This document shows positions 9,655-19,793 of a stretch of DNA of 40,924 nt, one piece after another. The translations under genes were made by a program, and so were the position numbers. Below the pieces are notes generated by a model. The model was not told the origin of the DNA. It searched no databases and saw only the letters and a list, made by a program, of their open reading frames with translations. How positions within the stretch are numbered: the first letter of the stretch is position 1; every line of letters starts with the position of its first letter. The stretch is taken from positions 1 to 40,924 of the forward strand of contig NZ_POPB01000581.1 in the NCBI RefSeq assembly GCF_002964045.1, written 5' to 3'. Origin of the DNA: Streptococcus suis (GTDB lineage Bacteria; Bacillota; Bacilli; Lactobacillales; Streptococcaceae).

Positions 9655-11268
9655 TTATTTGGCAACATCGGTTGCCCTTGTTTCACGGATGACAGTAATT
9701 TTGATATTTCCTGGATAATCCAAGTTATTTTCGATTTTCTCACGGACATCGTGGGCCAAGATAGTAATTTGATCATCTGAAATCTTATTCGGATGAACAA
9801 TAATTCGTACTTCTCGACCTGCTTGAATAGCATAGGATTGTTTAATCCCGTCAAAGCTATTGGCAATTCCTTCCAAGTCTTGTAGACGCTTGATGTAGGC
9901 CTCCATAGACTCACGGCGTGAACCTGGACGAGCCGCACTCAAGGCATCCGCAGCTGCTACAATAACGGCAATGGTACTTGTCGGTTCTACATCGCCGTGG
10001 TGGCTGGCAATCGTGTTAACCACAATCGGATGCTCCTTGTACTTCTTAGCCAATTCTGTACCAATTTCAACGTGGCTACCATCCACCTCACGGTCGATTG
10101 CCTTACCAATATCGTGGAGGAAACCTGCACGGCGAGCCAAATTGACATTTTCGCCCAACTCAGCAGCGAGCACTCCAGCTAATTTGGCAACTTCAATCGA
10201 GTGACGAAGTACATTCTGACCATAAGAAGTACGGAAATGCAAACGTCCCATAATCTTGATCAAATCTGGGTGAAGGTTTGGTGCACCAACTTCGTAAGCA
10301 GCAGCCTCACCATATTCACGGATGCGATTATCCATTTCCACACGGTGTTTTTCAACCAATTCCTCAATACGAGCCGGATGAATCCGACCATCTTGAAGCA
10401 AGGTTTCCATAGTCATGCGAGCAATTTCACGACGAATTGGGTCAAACCCTGATAAGACAACGACTTCTGGCGTGTCATCAATGATAACATCAATACCAGT
10501 CAAGCTTTCAAAGGTACGAATGTTACGTCCTTCGCGTCCGATAATCCGACCTTTCATGGCATCATCTGGCAGGTGAACAGAGGTAATAGTCTGCTCAGCT
10601 ACATATTCACCTGAAATCCGTTGCATAGCCTGGGCCAACAGGTCCTTGGCCATCTTGTCCGAACGCTCTTTGACCTCACGTTCAGCATCTCGGATTTGGG
10701 TTGCGATTTCATGCGTTAACTTGTCGCGAGTATCGGTCAAGATAATATCCTTAGCCTCTTCTTGACTGAGTGCTGCTACACGTTCTAATTCGAGAGCTTT
10801 TTGCTCTTCCAACTTAGCAACCTCTTGCTCACGCTCATCAATGTGTTTAGATTTATCAGTTAGACTTTGTTCTTTCTGCTCCAAAGTCTTTTCTTTATTG
10901 GTCAAATTGTCATCTTTTCGATCCAAATTGCTGGCACGTTCGGTTAAACGCACTTCAATCTGTTTCAACTCCTGACGCTCTGACTTAAATTCTTCTGCGA
11001 TTTCTTCTCGGTACTTACGAGCCTCCTCCTTAGCTTCCAAGAGTAATTCTTTTTTCAAGGTCTGACGGTCACGCTCAGCTGTCTTCAAAATAGCTTCTGC
11101 TTCTTCTTCCGCACGACCACGAACATTACTTGCTTCTTGTTCTGCATTTAAAAGGGTTAATTCTGCAGTTTCTTTTGCAGATTTCATCTTCAAAGAAATG
11201 GCAAAGTAGCCAATTACTAAACCAATGAGAGCAGAAACAAGAGCCACTACAAATGCAATGATTCCCAT
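9655..11268 (-). CDS. rny: Ribonuclease Y
   Basis: Membrane-anchored endoribonuclease that starts mRNA decay. The 537 residues contain an N-terminal transmembrane helix (about 3-24), a long charged coiled coil (about 30-205), a KH domain with [10 protein letters not shown] (240-249), and an HD domain with His385-Asp386 in FLHDIGK. The length is close to family norm and no domain is missing. It faces luxS across a 130-nt divergent region and has its own terminator, so it is probably monocistronic. A TTGGAA...TATGAT pair with an 18-nt spacer lies upstream but is only a weak promoter candidate. Confidence 0.97.
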   Translation of the reverse strand: MGIIAFVVALVSALIGLVIGYFAISLKMKSAKETAELTLLNAEQEASNVRGRAEEEAEAILKTAERDRQTLKKELLLEAKEEARKYREEIAEEFKSERQELKQIEVRLTERASNLDRKDDNLTNKEKTLEQKEQSLTDKSKHIDEREQEVAKLEEQKALELERVAALSQEEAKDIILTDTRDKLTHEIATQIRDAEREVKERSDKMAKDLLAQAMQRISGEYVAEQTITSVHLPDDAMKGRIIGREGRNIRTFESLTGIDVIIDDTPEVVVLSGFDPIRREIARMTMETLLQDGRIHPARIEELVEKHRVEMDNRIREYGEAAAYEVGAPNLHPDLIKIMGRLHFRTSYGQNVLRHSIEVAKLAGVLAAELGENVNLARRAGFLHDIGKAIDREVDGSHVEIGTELAKKYKEHPIVVNTIASHHGDVEPTSTIAVIVAAADALSAARPGSRRESMEAYIKRLQDLEGIANSFDGIKQSYAIQAGREVRIIVHPNKISDDQITILAHDVREKIENNLDYPGNIKITVIRETRATDVAK

Positions 11269-11361
11269 ATTTCTACCTCTTTTTTTAAAATTCGATTTTC
11301 ACAAAATCTGTTTCTATTTTATCATAATTGAACCGATTTCACAATTCCAAATCGACAAATA

Positions 11362-11370
11362 TGTTATAAT
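11362..11370 (+). promoter_or_regulatory. Extended -10 promoter of luxS
   Basis: TGTTATAAT carries the TGn extension and a perfect -10 (11365-11370). The predicted start near 11377 gives a 22-nt leader containing TTTGGAGG before the ATG at 11399. There is no clear -35. Confidence 0.6.
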
Positions 11371-11398
11371 AAATTCATTAAATAGTTTGGAGGAACAC

Positions 11399-11881
11399 AT
11401 GAAAAAAGAAGTTACCGTTGAAAGTTTTGAATTGGACCACACCATTGTTAAGGCACCCTATGTCCGCTTGATTTCAGAAGAAGTTGGTCCAAAAGGGGAT
11501 ATTATTACAAACTTTGATATCCGACTTATCCAACCCAATGAAAATGCCATGGATACAGCTGGTCTGCATACTATCGAGCATCTCTTGGCAAAACTCATCC
11601 GTCAGCGTATTGATGGCCTGATTGATTGCTCACCATTCGGCTGTCGAACTGGCTTCCATATGATCATGTGGGGCAAGCAAGACCCTGCAGAAATTGCTCA
11701 AGTCATCAAGGCAAGTTTGGAAGAAATCGCAGATGGAATTACTTGGGAGGATGTCCCTGGAACAACCATTGAATCCTGTGGAAACTACAAGGACCACAGC
11801 CTACATTCAGCTAAAGAATGGGCAAAATTGATTGTTTCACAAGGTATTTCAAGCGATGCCTTTGAAAGAAAACCAATTTAA
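11399..11881 (+). CDS. luxS: S-ribosylhomocysteine lyase LuxS
   Basis: Cleaves S-ribosylhomocysteine to homocysteine and DPD, the AI-2 precursor, in the activated methyl cycle. The 160 residues have the metal-binding HTIEH motif (His57, His61 with Glu60) and Cys127, plus the catalytic Cys82 in GCRTGF. The ORF opens earlier at 11225, but the ATG at 11399 has TTTGGAGG upstream and matches the family start and length. It stands alone on plus between rny and mapZ and ends at a shared terminator. Confidence 0.97.
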   Translation: MKKEVTVESFELDHTIVKAPYVRLISEEVGPKGDIITNFDIRLIQPNENAMDTAGLHTIEHLLAKLIRQRIDGLIDCSPFGCRTGFHMIMWGKQDPAEIAQVIKASLEEIADGITWEDVPGTTIESCGNYKDHSLHSAKEWAKLIVSQGISSDAFERKPI

Positions 11882-11892
11882 ATATTGGACAC

Positions 11893-11919
11893 AAAAAAAG
11901 CGGTCAAGCCGCTTTTTTG
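11893..11919. terminator. Bidirectional terminator between luxS and mapZ
   Basis: AAAAAAAGCGG (11893-11903) pairs with CCGCTTTTTT (from 11909) across TCAAG. The A and T flanks allow termination in both directions between convergent luxS and mapZ. Confidence 0.85.
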
Positions 11920-11925
11920 TTTTGC

Positions 11926-13407
11926 TTAGTAATCCAAGGCATCTGAGTTGCCAGCACCATTACCAACAAAATAACCTGTCTTACAGTTGATTGAGAAGAG
12001 GTAGGTTCCATCTGGTTTAAACATATTGTAGTAACCATTGCCATTTATAATGTTAACTTTTTCCAAAATGTATTGGTTACCTGTGATGTAGCCACGTTGT
12101 TGTGAAATAGCAACAATATTTTCCAAGATTCCTGGAGTAAATATCCATGCTTCATTATTCACATCATCGATTTTTGCTTGATCGTATGGTACGCGACTAC
12201 GATCACGTTGAAGGGTAACACCAGCCGAAACAGGAATGCCATAAGAAGTTGAGGAACCAGTAACCACGCCAGTTGAGGCATCACTAGCCACCGTTACTTC
12301 TGTGGAAGTGCTAGCCCCCGTGTCCGTTGAAGCAACTTGGGTACTGTCTGATGTTGCCTCTGTAGTAACTGCAGAACCAGCTGCAACTTCTTGTTGAGAA
12401 CGTCCAAAATTGACGACAGATGCTAATAAACTATCCACTGAGCTAATCCCTGTATTGGTAGCAGTAAGACTCGCATCTGCTTTGGCAGTGGCTGTCGTAT
12501 CAATTTCTCCGTCTACAATAACCTCTTTATCAAATTGACCATTGATAGCCTGGATAGCCGCAATTGCTTTTTCTAAGTTATCGTACTTCTCCTTGGCAGT
12601 TTGATAACTTTCTGACTTTGTATCAATTTTATCTAACAAGGCTTTGAGCTCCGACAATTTACCAAACTCGGAATTCTTCAATTTCGTTAAGCTTGAATCT
12701 GTGAAAAAGCTTGAGTAGAGTTGTTCAAACGCCGTTACATTTGCATCTGTCGAGCTCGATGATGTTGAAGTGGATTGACTTGTAGTTGAGGTAGTACTTG
12801 TGTTGGAGTTGGAGTTATTTATAGAGTTCATCCACATCAATGCAGTAGCAACTGAACCAATGAGTAAGAGACCTGCTGCAGACCAAAAAATCATCTTTTT
12901 CTTACGATCTTTTGCGGCTTCCTCGGCCTGTCCCCAATCGTCATCAGCTACGTCTTCTATCTGCTCATCCAAAGGTTCAACAATTTCCGAAAATTCAATT
13001 TTATCACCCTGAGCAACTACATTAGAGTCAAGAGACTTCTCGATTGATCCAACTGGTGGAGTCACACTACCTTTTTCAGCAGTTGATAACAATTCCATCG
13101 CTGAAATTGGCTTTAATCGGTCTTCCTCATTTGGACGATCCCGATGTTCAGCTTCAATTTCCTCCTCTTCTGCTGGGGTTGACTCAACTAACGGTAAATG
13201 AATAGACTTCGTTTCGAATTTTTGCGCTTCAATTTCCTCTCGATGTTGTTTAATATACCGATCTAACAATCCGTCATCATCTGTCACTCCAGCTTCAATT
13301 TCTTTATGTTTCCGAACGGCCTCACCAATTGTCAATTCTTTCGCATCCTCAAAATCCAATACTCTCTCGTCATCTTGAGGCACATTTTTATTATTTTTTT
13401 CTACCAC
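11926..13407 (-). CDS. mapZ: Midcell-anchored protein Z (MapZ/LocZ)
   Basis: Bitopic protein that marks division sites and positions FtsZ in streptococci. The 493 residues have an acidic cytoplasmic part (1-170) whose DFEDAKELTIGEAVRKH segment (18-34) matches the conserved MapZ N-terminus, a transmembrane helix about 172-193, a Ser/Thr-rich linker (about 198-222), an alpha-helical extracellular domain, a second Ser/Thr-rich linker (about 345-390) and a C-terminal extracellular domain. The start is GTG at 13407 with AGGAG 6 nt upstream; no in-frame ATG lies nearby. It follows the THUMP methyltransferase by 12 nt. Pneumococcal MapZ is phosphorylated by StkP, whose counterpart is in this window. 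Confidence 0.93.
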   Translation of the reverse strand: MVEKNNKNVPQDDERVLDFEDAKELTIGEAVRKHKEIEAGVTDDDGLLDRYIKQHREEIEAQKFETKSIHLPLVESTPAEEEEIEAEHRDRPNEEDRLKPISAMELLSTAEKGSVTPPVGSIEKSLDSNVVAQGDKIEFSEIVEPLDEQIEDVADDDWGQAEEAAKDRKKKMIFWSAAGLLLIGSVATALMWMNSINNSNSNTSTTSTTSQSTSTSSSSTDANVTAFEQLYSSFFTDSSLTKLKNSEFGKLSELKALLDKIDTKSESYQTAKEKYDNLEKAIAAIQAINGQFDKEVIVDGEIDTTATAKADASLTATNTGISSVDSLLASVVNFGRSQQEVAAGSAVTTEATSDSTQVASTDTGASTSTEVTVASDASTGVVTGSSTSYGIPVSAGVTLQRDRSRVPYDQAKIDDVNNEAWIFTPGILENIVAISQQRGYITGNQYILEKVNIINGNGYYNMFKPDGTYLFSINCKTGYFVGNGAGNSDALDY

Positions 13408-13419
13408 AACTTACTCCTA

Positions 13420-14583
13420 TTACTGTTCTGTTACTATTTCTCTTTTAACACGCTGACCAAAAAATTGATACAAGTCAACTTTTAAGGTACCATTATATAA
13501 TTTGCGTTTTTTATCAGCCTGCTGACCAAAGCGTTTTTCAAACTGTTCATCACTTGTTAAAATAAATTTTGACCAAGTTTTCAACGGCTCAAAGGTCTGA
13601 CCCATCTCACGATAAAGTGTTATGATCGCATCATCATCCAATAAACATTCACCATAAGGTGGATTAGAAATAATAACACCATTAATTTTATCCGTTCGTA
13701 AATCTTGAACACGCATTTGTTTGAAAACAATATCTTGGTCAACACCGGCCGCAAAAGCATTTTTCTTAGCAATTTCCACCATTCGAGCATCAATATCAGA
13801 TCCAGCAATATCTAAGACCAAATCTGTTTTTATCGCTGCTTGGGCTTTTTTTCGTAAATCCGCGACCAATTGGTCATCAACCCACGGCCATTCTTCAAAT
13901 GCGAAATCACGTTTCAAACCAGGTGCAATATTCTTGGCCAACATGGCAGCTTCAATACAAAAAGTCCCTGAACCACAGGTCGGATCAATCAAGGGCTTAT
14001 CTGGATACCAGTTTGACAACTGCAATATGGCCGCCGCCATATTTTCTTTAATCGGAGCTCCACCTTTTTCAACCCGGTAACCACGTTTGAACAAGCTAGA
14101 ACCAGTTGTATCAATCATGACCGTTGCAATATCTTTTAAAATAGACACTTCAATCTTGAACTCTACTCCAACTTCTTGCAATGGAACCCCTTCTGGACGA
14201 GAAAAGTGTTTTTGCAATTTCTTAACTACTGCTTTTTTAGAAATAGCTTGGACACTTGGTTCATTATGCAGTTTCGATTTAACACATTTTGCTTTTGAAA
14301 TAGGAAATTTACAACCAAGTGGTAGGTAATTTTCCCAATCCAATCCAAAGACACCTTGAAACAATTCTTCAAAAGTCTTTGCTGAAAACTGCCCTACAAT
14401 AATTTTAATTCGGTCAGCTGAACGAAGCCAAAGATTGGTTTCGATAATAGATTTCACATCTCCTTGAAATCGAACACGACCATTTTCAACTTGGCAATCA
14501 TAGCCAAGATTACGAATTTCACGACCAACAACTGCCTCCAAGCCAGCTGCAGCTGTCGCTATCAATTCAAACTGTTTTTTCAT
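13420..14583 (-). CDS. THUMP-domain 23S rRNA (guanine-N2) methyltransferase, RlmL/YpsC type
   Basis: SAM-dependent RNA methyltransferase. The protein (387 residues from the second ATG) has a ferredoxin-like/THUMP RNA-binding half (to about 165), a SAM motif DPTCGSGTF near 200, and the catalytic NPPYG box near 307-311 that flips and methylates guanine N2. It corresponds to B. subtilis YpsC and the N-terminal half of E. coli RlmL. Two ATGs are adjacent-in-frame; the second (14583) is 6 nt from GAGG and is preferred. The start lies only about 17 nt after the rnpB terminator, leaving little room for its own promoter. It is followed by mapZ. Confidence 0.93.
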   Translation of the reverse strand: MKKQFELIATAAAGLEAVVGREIRNLGYDCQVENGRVRFQGDVKSIIETNLWLRSADRIKIIVGQFSAKTFEELFQGVFGLDWENYLPLGCKFPISKAKCVKSKLHNEPSVQAISKKAVVKKLQKHFSRPEGVPLQEVGVEFKIEVSILKDIATVMIDTTGSSLFKRGYRVEKGGAPIKENMAAAILQLSNWYPDKPLIDPTCGSGTFCIEAAMLAKNIAPGLKRDFAFEEWPWVDDQLVADLRKKAQAAIKTDLVLDIAGSDIDARMVEIAKKNAFAAGVDQDIVFKQMRVQDLRTDKINGVIISNPPYGECLLDDDAIITLYREMGQTFEPLKTWSKFILTSDEQFEKRFGQQADKKRKLYNGTLKVDLYQFFGQRVKREIVTEQ

Positions 14584-14600
14584 CATTTTCCTCTACAATA

Positions 14601-14619
14601 AAAGCTAGCAAAGCTAGCT
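14601..14619 (-). terminator. rnpB terminator
   Basis: AGCTAGC (14603-14609) and GCTAGCT (14613-14619) form a perfect 7-bp stem with a 3-nt loop; on the minus strand it is followed by TTTTATTGT. It ends about 17 nt before the THUMP methyltransferase start. Confidence 0.75.
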
Positions 14620-14629
14620 ACCTATTTTA

Positions 14630-15006
14630 TGCAATTTTCTATAAGCCATGTTTTGTTCCGGTGATACTAGGTTCTACCACCTTCGATAATCATCTGTCTA
14701 CCGCTTTCACAGTCAGGATATTCGTTCATTTCCGTCTATCCCATGCCCCGACCAAAGTTTGGGTTGCTAGCTTGAGGGGTTTACCGCGTTCCACTTTTCA
14801 GGTTTCCCTGAAAACTTCGTCACTGTGGCACTTTCAGGCCTAATAGAACGTATCCGAAGACTTAGCCCGTTCGACCGCCGTAACGCCAAAAGACGTCCCT
14901 AGGCTTATGGATTCGCCTAGCACAAACACTACTGACATCTCAGTCAGTGCTAGCATGGACTTTCCTCATGATAGAATCCTACCACGCGATTATCCAAAAA
15001 TTGCAC
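14630..15006 (-). ncRNA. rnpB: RNase P RNA, type B
   Basis: Catalytic RNA that matures tRNA 5' ends. The minus strand from about 15006 shows GTGCAATTTTTGGATAATCG, the universally conserved GAGGAAAGTCCATGCTAGCA segment near 14950-14970, the GGTAAACCCC element (14775-14785) and a 3' end GAAAATTGC that pairs with the 5' GCAATTTTT to form P1. The size of about 377 nt and the position between gpsB and the THUMP methyltransferase match streptococci. Ends are estimated from the P1 helix. No consensus promoter is visible; the expected -10 position falls just past the gpsB stop. Confidence 0.95.
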
Positions 15007-15019
15007 ATTTACCTATTGT

Positions 15020-15346
15020 TTAATCCTGAACGATTTGTTTCCCAAAAACTTCCTTCTCTAATCGATTTAATCGACGAAGAATATCAAAATTTGTAGCTGA
15101 TTGAGGACGCTCTGCCACAAGTGCATCTCGTTGTTCTTCAATTTCTGCCGTTTTCGTTCCACTTGCTACTTTCGCTTTTAAACGAGCAATTTCAGCTTTT
15201 AACTCCTTTATAATTGCTTCATAAGCATCATAATCTTTCATAATATCATCAAGAAAATCGTTTACTTCATCTTGGTCATATCCACGAAATCCGATTTTGA
15301 AATCTTGCTCAAAAATATCTTTAGTTGTAAATTTAATACTGGCCAT
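15020..15346 (-). CDS. gpsB: Cell-division regulator GpsB
   Basis: DivIVA-family coiled-coil protein that coordinates peripheral and septal wall synthesis and stimulates StkP signalling. The 108 residues have the N-terminal DivIVA/GpsB membrane-binding domain (GFRGYDQDEVNDFLDDI, about 19-35), a coiled coil (about 36-70), a linker, and a C-terminal trimerising helix with ILRRLNRLEKEVFG. The start has GGGAGAGAGAG upstream, with a good promoter at 15381-15410. It precedes rnpB and follows ypsA by 70 nt, the usual order. Confidence 0.95.
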   Translation of the reverse strand: MASIKFTTKDIFEQDFKIGFRGYDQDEVNDFLDDIMKDYDAYEAIIKELKAEIARLKAKVASGTKTAEIEEQRDALVAERPQSATNFDILRRLNRLEKEVFGKQIVQD

Positions 15347-15380
15347 CTCTCTCTCCCTAATCTAAAACGTCACTAGTCCT

Positions 15381-15410
15381 ATTATATTAAAAAAAATAGG
15401 GAAAAATCAA
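15381..15410 (-). promoter_or_regulatory. Promoter of gpsB
   Basis: The minus strand reads TTGATT, an 18-nt spacer, then TATAAT. The predicted start is near 15374, 28 nt before the gpsB ATG. Confidence 0.6.
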
Positions 15411-15416
15411 GTCAAA

Positions 15417-15956
15417 TTACTCGGAATTTGAAAAATTTTCAGCTACCTCGTTAAGGTCTTCAAAGGTAAGCGTTTTTTTATTATATCCTTCTTTTTTTAA
15501 GATCAGATGATACAGATATTTCAAATTTGTTTCATTTTCAGGATCGTAAAATAAATATGCCTCATCTGTATTTTCAATTAAAAATTGATTATAATCTCTA
15601 AACTGACCAGCATGTTCAAAATACGGGTAAGCAAACTTAACAAAATCAACTTGTTTAAAGCGACTGAGTTTTTCCTGACTTGCATCGCTCCACTGTTCAC
15701 CATGATTTTCAAAAGGAAATATGGTCGCAATCTTTAAATCATATCCTTCCGATTTCAACTCTTCCAAAACCTCTAAACACCAGTACTCAAATCCTAGTTG
15801 TCCTGTCAGGACAAACCATGTTGTACCGCTCTCCAAGTATCGAACAAGATCCCTTCGAATCGCTGCTTTAATAATTATTAAACGTGGGTCTTTTTCTGAA
15901 AAAATTCCCAAATCAATATGTCTATACCCTGTTATCAATAAGCTCTTAGTATCCAT
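15417..15956 (-). CDS. ypsA: YpsA-family protein (DUF1273, SLOG superfamily)
   Basis: The 179 residues match YpsA/DUF1273, a Rossmann-like SLOG-fold family; B. subtilis YpsA has been linked to cell division. Visible features are the [11 protein letters not shown] start (about 9-19), [17 protein letters not shown] with the Gly-rich turn (about 48-64), and [17 protein letters not shown] near the end. The biochemical role is unknown. It lies between gpsB and recU (divergent), the conserved neighbourhood in streptococci. AAGAGAGTACAAGAA-like sequence precedes the ATG with no strong ribosome binding site. Confidence 0.85.
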   Translation of the reverse strand: MDTKSLLITGYRHIDLGIFSEKDPRLIIIKAAIRRDLVRYLESGTTWFVLTGQLGFEYWCLEVLEELKSEGYDLKIATIFPFENHGEQWSDASQEKLSRFKQVDFVKFAYPYFEHAGQFRDYNQFLIENTDEAYLFYDPENETNLKYLYHLILKKEGYNKKTLTFEDLNEVAENFSNSE

Positions 15957-15959
15957 TTC

Positions 15960-15989
15960 TTGTACTCTTTTCTCTAATTATGGTATAAT
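15960..15989 (+). promoter_or_regulatory. Promoter of recU-pbp1A
   Basis: TTGTAC, an 18-nt spacer and TATAAT (15984-15989) preceded by TGG form an extended -10 promoter. The predicted start near 15996 leaves about 27 nt before the recU ATG at 16023. Confidence 0.7.
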
Positions 15990-16022
15990 ATGCTGATATT
16001 TATTTTATCAAGAAGGAGTTCT

Positions 16023-16640
16023 ATGGTCAATTATCCCCATAAGGTATCCAAAAAAATCAATAGAACCAGTTCTGTTCCAGCTCAACAGGTAAATTTTGCA
16101 AATCGTGGAATGACTTTTGAAGCGGCTATCAACGATAGCAATCACTATTATTTAGCGCATGAAATCGCGGTGATCCATAAAAAACCGACCCCTGTGCAGA
16201 TTGTCAAAGTTGACTACCCAAAACGAAGTCGTGCGAAAATTATCGAGGCCTATTTTAGACAGGCATCAACTACAGACTACTCTGGTGTTTTTAAGAGTCG
16301 GTATATCGATTTCGAAGCTAAAGAAACACGGCAAAAGGCATCTATGCCCATGAAAAACTTTCATGAGCATCAAATTGAGCATATGAAACAGGTTGTTAAA
16401 CAAGGTGGCATTTGTTTTGTCCTTCTTCACTTTTCAACTTTGAAGGAAACCTATCTTTTACCCGCCACTCCCCTCATTCATTTCTATCAAATAGATAAAG
16501 GGAGCAAGTCCATGCCCTTGGCATACATTAAAGAACACGGCTTTGAGATAAAAATGGGAAGCTTTCCAAGCATCCCTTATCTAGATATTGTTGAAAAAAA
16601 ATTATTAGGTGGTGACTCTTTTGAAAACTACAACTATTAA
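16023..16640 (+). CDS. recU: Holliday junction resolvase RecU
   Basis: Dimeric endonuclease that resolves four-way DNA junctions in Firmicutes recombination and chromosome segregation. The 205 residues contain [10 protein letters not shown] (28-37) with Glu33, TTDYSG with Asp85, and DFEAKET (96-102) with Glu98 and Lys100, the expected PD-(D/E)XK-type active site. The ORF could begin at 15990, but the ATG at 16023 has AAGAAGGAG ideally placed and gives MVNYPHK, the family start. Its last 20 nt overlap the start of pbp1A, so the two are translationally linked, as commonly seen. Confidence 0.95.
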   Translation: MVNYPHKVSKKINRTSSVPAQQVNFANRGMTFEAAINDSNHYYLAHEIAVIHKKPTPVQIVKVDYPKRSRAKIIEAYFRQASTTDYSGVFKSRYIDFEAKETRQKASMPMKNFHEHQIEHMKQVVKQGGICFVLLHFSTLKETYLLPATPLIHFYQIDKGSKSMPLAYIKEHGFEIKMGSFPSIPYLDIVEKKLLGGDSFENYNY

Positions 16641-18849
16641 AAAGGCTCTTCTAATTGCCTCAAATATCTTACTTTCTGGAGCTATCTTAGCTATCATTGC
16701 AGGCTCCTTATTAACTGTCTATTATATATCGACAGCACCAAAACTATCCGAAGAATCCTTAACCGCTACAGTTTCCAGTAAAATTTACGACAAGAACGGA
16801 AACCTAATTGCGGATTTAGGAGCAGAAAAAAGATCAAACGCATCGATAGAGGAAATTCCTACTGATTTAGTAAACGCCATCGTTGCAATCGAAGATCAAC
16901 GATTCTTTAACCACCGTGGTGTTGACGTGATTCGTATTGCTGGATCTTTAGTAAATAATCTGACTGGTGGCAGACTTCAAGGAGGTTCTACATTAGATCA
17001 GCAGTTCATAAAGTTGACTTACTTTTCAACATCCGTTCAGGACCAAAATATCAAACGGAAAATTCAAGAAGCTTGGTTAGCCTTGCAGCTAGAACGTAGA
17101 AATACCAAACAGGAAATATTAACTTACTACATCAATAAAGTAAATATGTCCAATGGGAATTATGGAATGAAGACAGCTGCTAATGCATTCTTTGGTAAGG
17201 AACTGAAAGATTTAACTCTTCCTCAATTAGCCTTACTTGCAGGTATGCCACAAGCTCCAAATCAATATGATCCATATACATATCCTGAAGAAGCAAAAAA
17301 TCGTCGCGATATGGTACTGGCTGAAATGCTTGAAGAAAAGTATATTGATAATTCTCAATATGAGCAAGCCGTATTAACGCCCGTGACTGATGGTTTACAA
17401 CCTTTATCAAATACCGCTGCTTACCCAGACTACATGGATAATTATATAAAACAAGTTATTGAAGAAGTTGAAACCAAAACTGGTTATAATCTTATGACAA
17501 CAGGCATGGATGTTTATACAAATGTAGACCCCGCAGCACAGCAAGAACTATGGAACATCTACAACACTGATTGGTATGTCAATTATCCTGATGATCTTCT
17601 CCAAGTTGCTTCAACTGTAATTGACGTTTCCAATGGTAAAGTGGTCGCTCAGTTGGGAGGCAGAAAGCAAGAATCAAATGTCTCATTGGGAATAAACCAA
17701 GCAGTTGAGACTAACCGAGACTTTGGTTCCACAATGAAACCAATTACAGACTATGCTCCTGCACTGGAAAATGGCGTTTTCACTTCAACTGCAGATACAG
17801 TTGTTGATGCTCCATATAACTACCCAGGAACAACTACTCCTGTTAATAACTGGGATAGACAATATTATGGAACAATTGACTTGAAAACAGCTATGTTATA
17901 TTCACGAAATACCACAGCTGTAAAAGCACTTGAGGCCACTGGTCTTGACAAAGCTCTCACGTTTTTGAATAAAATGGGAATTGATTATCCTGAAATGCAC
18001 TATTCTAATGCCATTTCAAGTAATACTTCTGATTCAGACCGTAAATATGGGGCAAGTAGTGAAAAAATGGCCGCTGCCTTTGCTTCATTTGCCAATGGTG
18101 GAACTTACTACGCTCCACAATATGTCAATAAAATTGAATTCTCAGATGGTACTGTAACAGAATTTGCTCCTGAGGGAACAAGAGTAATGACAGAAGAGAC
18201 TGCTTTCATGATGACAAATATTATGAAATCTGTTATGACTTCGGGATATGGACTTAATGCTTCTGTAAGAGGTATTCCAATGGCCGGAAAAACTGGTACT
18301 TCTAACTATACAGATTCAGAAACTACTACAATTCTCTCAAATATACCTGAGGCGAATTACAGTTCCATTGTTGTACCTGACGAAAACTTTGTTGGATATT
18401 CTAATCAATACGCAATGGCTGTATGGACAGGGTACACAAATCGAATGACTCCAGTATTAGATAACGGTATGCGTGTAGCGTCGGATGTCTATCGAAGCAT
18501 GATGACTTATATGCACTCTGACTATAGCGCTACTGATTGGGAAATGCCGAGTGGATTGGTCCAATATGGTTCAAATTACTATCTTAAAGGTAGTAAATCT
18601 CTTTCCAATTTCAATAACTCAACAAGTTCCACAACTTATTATTATTATTATGACAACACTCAAAATGGTCAATCGGAAGATAATCAAACAGAGACTTCTG
18701 TTTCAACTGAAGCTTCTAGCCAAACTACCGATGAATCAAATACATCTGGAAGTTCAACAAATTCAGAGACAGCTTCAAGTGAAAGCTCAAACATTAACAG
18801 ATCTGTTGGAACAGAGACATCTTCATCGAATCAATCAAATGGTCAATAA
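16621..18849 (+). CDS. pbp1A: Class A penicillin-binding protein 1A
   Basis: Bifunctional peptidoglycan glycosyltransferase/transpeptidase, membrane-anchored with the catalytic domains outside. From the TTG at 16621 (AGGTGG 8 nt upstream) the 742 residues have a transmembrane helix about 10-35, a GT51 domain with catalytic Glu91 in IEDQRFF, and a transpeptidase domain with STMK (370-373), SRN (428-430) and KTGT (557-560). This numbering equals that of pneumococcal PBP1a, supporting the TTG start. The STMK motif has its wild-type Thr371; substitutions there are linked to beta-lactam resistance in pneumococcus. The tail after about 660 is Ser/Thr/Asn/Gln-rich and poorly conserved in type. Confidence 0.95.
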   Translation: MKTTTIKKALLIASNILLSGAILAIIAGSLLTVYYISTAPKLSEESLTATVSSKIYDKNGNLIADLGAEKRSNASIEEIPTDLVNAIVAIEDQRFFNHRGVDVIRIAGSLVNNLTGGRLQGGSTLDQQFIKLTYFSTSVQDQNIKRKIQEAWLALQLERRNTKQEILTYYINKVNMSNGNYGMKTAANAFFGKELKDLTLPQLALLAGMPQAPNQYDPYTYPEEAKNRRDMVLAEMLEEKYIDNSQYEQAVLTPVTDGLQPLSNTAAYPDYMDNYIKQVIEEVETKTGYNLMTTGMDVYTNVDPAAQQELWNIYNTDWYVNYPDDLLQVASTVIDVSNGKVVAQLGGRKQESNVSLGINQAVETNRDFGSTMKPITDYAPALENGVFTSTADTVVDAPYNYPGTTTPVNNWDRQYYGTIDLKTAMLYSRNTTAVKALEATGLDKALTFLNKMGIDYPEMHYSNAISSNTSDSDRKYGASSEKMAAAFASFANGGTYYAPQYVNKIEFSDGTVTEFAPEGTRVMTEETAFMMTNIMKSVMTSGYGLNASVRGIPMAGKTGTSNYTDSETTTILSNIPEANYSSIVVPDENFVGYSNQYAMAVWTGYTNRMTPVLDNGMRVASDVYRSMMTYMHSDYSATDWEMPSGLVQYGSNYYLKGSKSLSNFNNSTSSTTYYYYYDNTQNGQSEDNQTETSVSTEASSQTTDESNTSGSSTNSETASSESSNINRSVGTETSSSNQSNGQ

Positions 18850-18854
18850 TATAC

Positions 18855-18890
18855 GAGAGAGACTGGGTCAGCCAGCCTCTCTTTTGTTTT
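18855..18890 (+). terminator. Terminator after recU-pbp1A
   Basis: GAGAG-A-CTGG (857-866 of 18.xxx kb) pairs with CCAG-C-CTCTC (18872-18881), one mismatch, followed by TTTTGTTTTC. It begins 6 nt after the pbp1A stop. Confidence 0.8.
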
Positions 18891-19017
18891 CATCCGAATT
18901 CGATGGCAACTAAATACATCGGAAGGTATGCATCTCAGTAATACTCCAAATTTCAACTAATTTTCCCTTCAAAACATTTTATGACTATTGCTTATAGAAT
19001 AGCATTAGCTAAAAATT

Positions 19018-19046
19018 TTTCCACTTTCTAAAAAATATGGTATGAT
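19018..19046 (+). promoter_or_regulatory. rsmG promoter placing the start at the ATG
   Basis: TTTCCA (19018-19023), a 17-nt spacer and TATGAT (19041-19046) with the TGG extension. Standard spacing puts +1 at 19053, which is the A of the rsmG ATG. Confidence 0.6.
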
Positions 19047-19052
19047 AAAGCT

Positions 19053-19766
19053 ATGAAACCTGAAGTATTTTATAAGACCTTGGCGGACCAAGGCATTCAA
19101 CTAACTGATCGGCAAAAACAACAATTTCACCGCTACTTTCAACTTTTAGTGGAGTGGAATGAAAAAATCAATTTGACAGCCATTACAGAAGAAGAAGATG
19201 TTTATCTCAAGCATTTTTATGACTCTATCGCTCCCATTCTGCAAGGGCATATTCAAAACGAACCCCTCCGCCTACTAGACATCGGAGCTGGTGCCGGTTT
19301 TCCAAGTTTGCCTATGAAAATCATTTATCCTCAATTAGATGTGACTATCATTGACTCTCTCAACAAGCGAATTAATTTCTTACATTTGTTGGCTGAGGAT
19401 TTGGGTTTGGAGAATGTTCATTTCTATCATGGGCGGGCTGAAGATTTTGCCCAAGACAAGCAATTTCGCGCCAAATTTGATCTTGTCACCGCTCGGGCAG
19501 TTGCACGTATGCAAATCTTATCAGAATTGACCATTCCATACTTAAAACTCAATGGTAAACTTATTGCCCTCAAAGCCTCTAGCGCTGAGGACGAATTGGC
19601 TCAAGCTAAGAACGCCTTGACTCTCCTTTTTGGTAAGGTCATTGAAAACGTTGACTATCAATTGCCAAACGGCGATCCACGCACACTAACCATTGTGGAA
19701 AAGAAAAAGGAAACTCCCAATAAGTTTCCACGTAAGGCTGGTATGCCTAATAAACGACCGCTATAA
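19053..19766 (+). CDS. rsmG: 16S rRNA m7G527 methyltransferase RsmG (GidB)
   Basis: Methylates N7 of G527 in 16S rRNA with SAM; loss gives low-level streptomycin resistance in other bacteria. The 237 residues contain the [20 protein letters not shown] motif (about 72-88) and VTARAVA (about 146-152). The start [10 protein letters not shown] matches streptococcal homologues, yet no Shine-Dalgarno precedes it, and an extended -10 promoter ends only 6 nt upstream, so the mRNA is probably leaderless. The C-terminus is basic ([14 protein letters not shown]). A terminator follows directly. Confidence 0.95.
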   Translation: MKPEVFYKTLADQGIQLTDRQKQQFHRYFQLLVEWNEKINLTAITEEEDVYLKHFYDSIAPILQGHIQNEPLRLLDIGAGAGFPSLPMKIIYPQLDVTIIDSLNKRINFLHLLAEDLGLENVHFYHGRAEDFAQDKQFRAKFDLVTARAVARMQILSELTIPYLKLNGKLIALKASSAEDELAQAKNALTLLFGKVIENVDYQLPNGDPRTLTIVEKKKETPNKFPRKAGMPNKRPL

Positions 19767-19793
19767 AAGGAGTTTCGACTGAAACTCCTTTTT
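19765..19793. terminator. Bidirectional terminator between rsmG and ecfT
   Basis: AAAAGGAGTTTC (19765-19776) pairs perfectly with GAAACTCCTTTT (19781-19792) across GACT. It touches the stop codons of both convergent genes. Confidence 0.85.
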
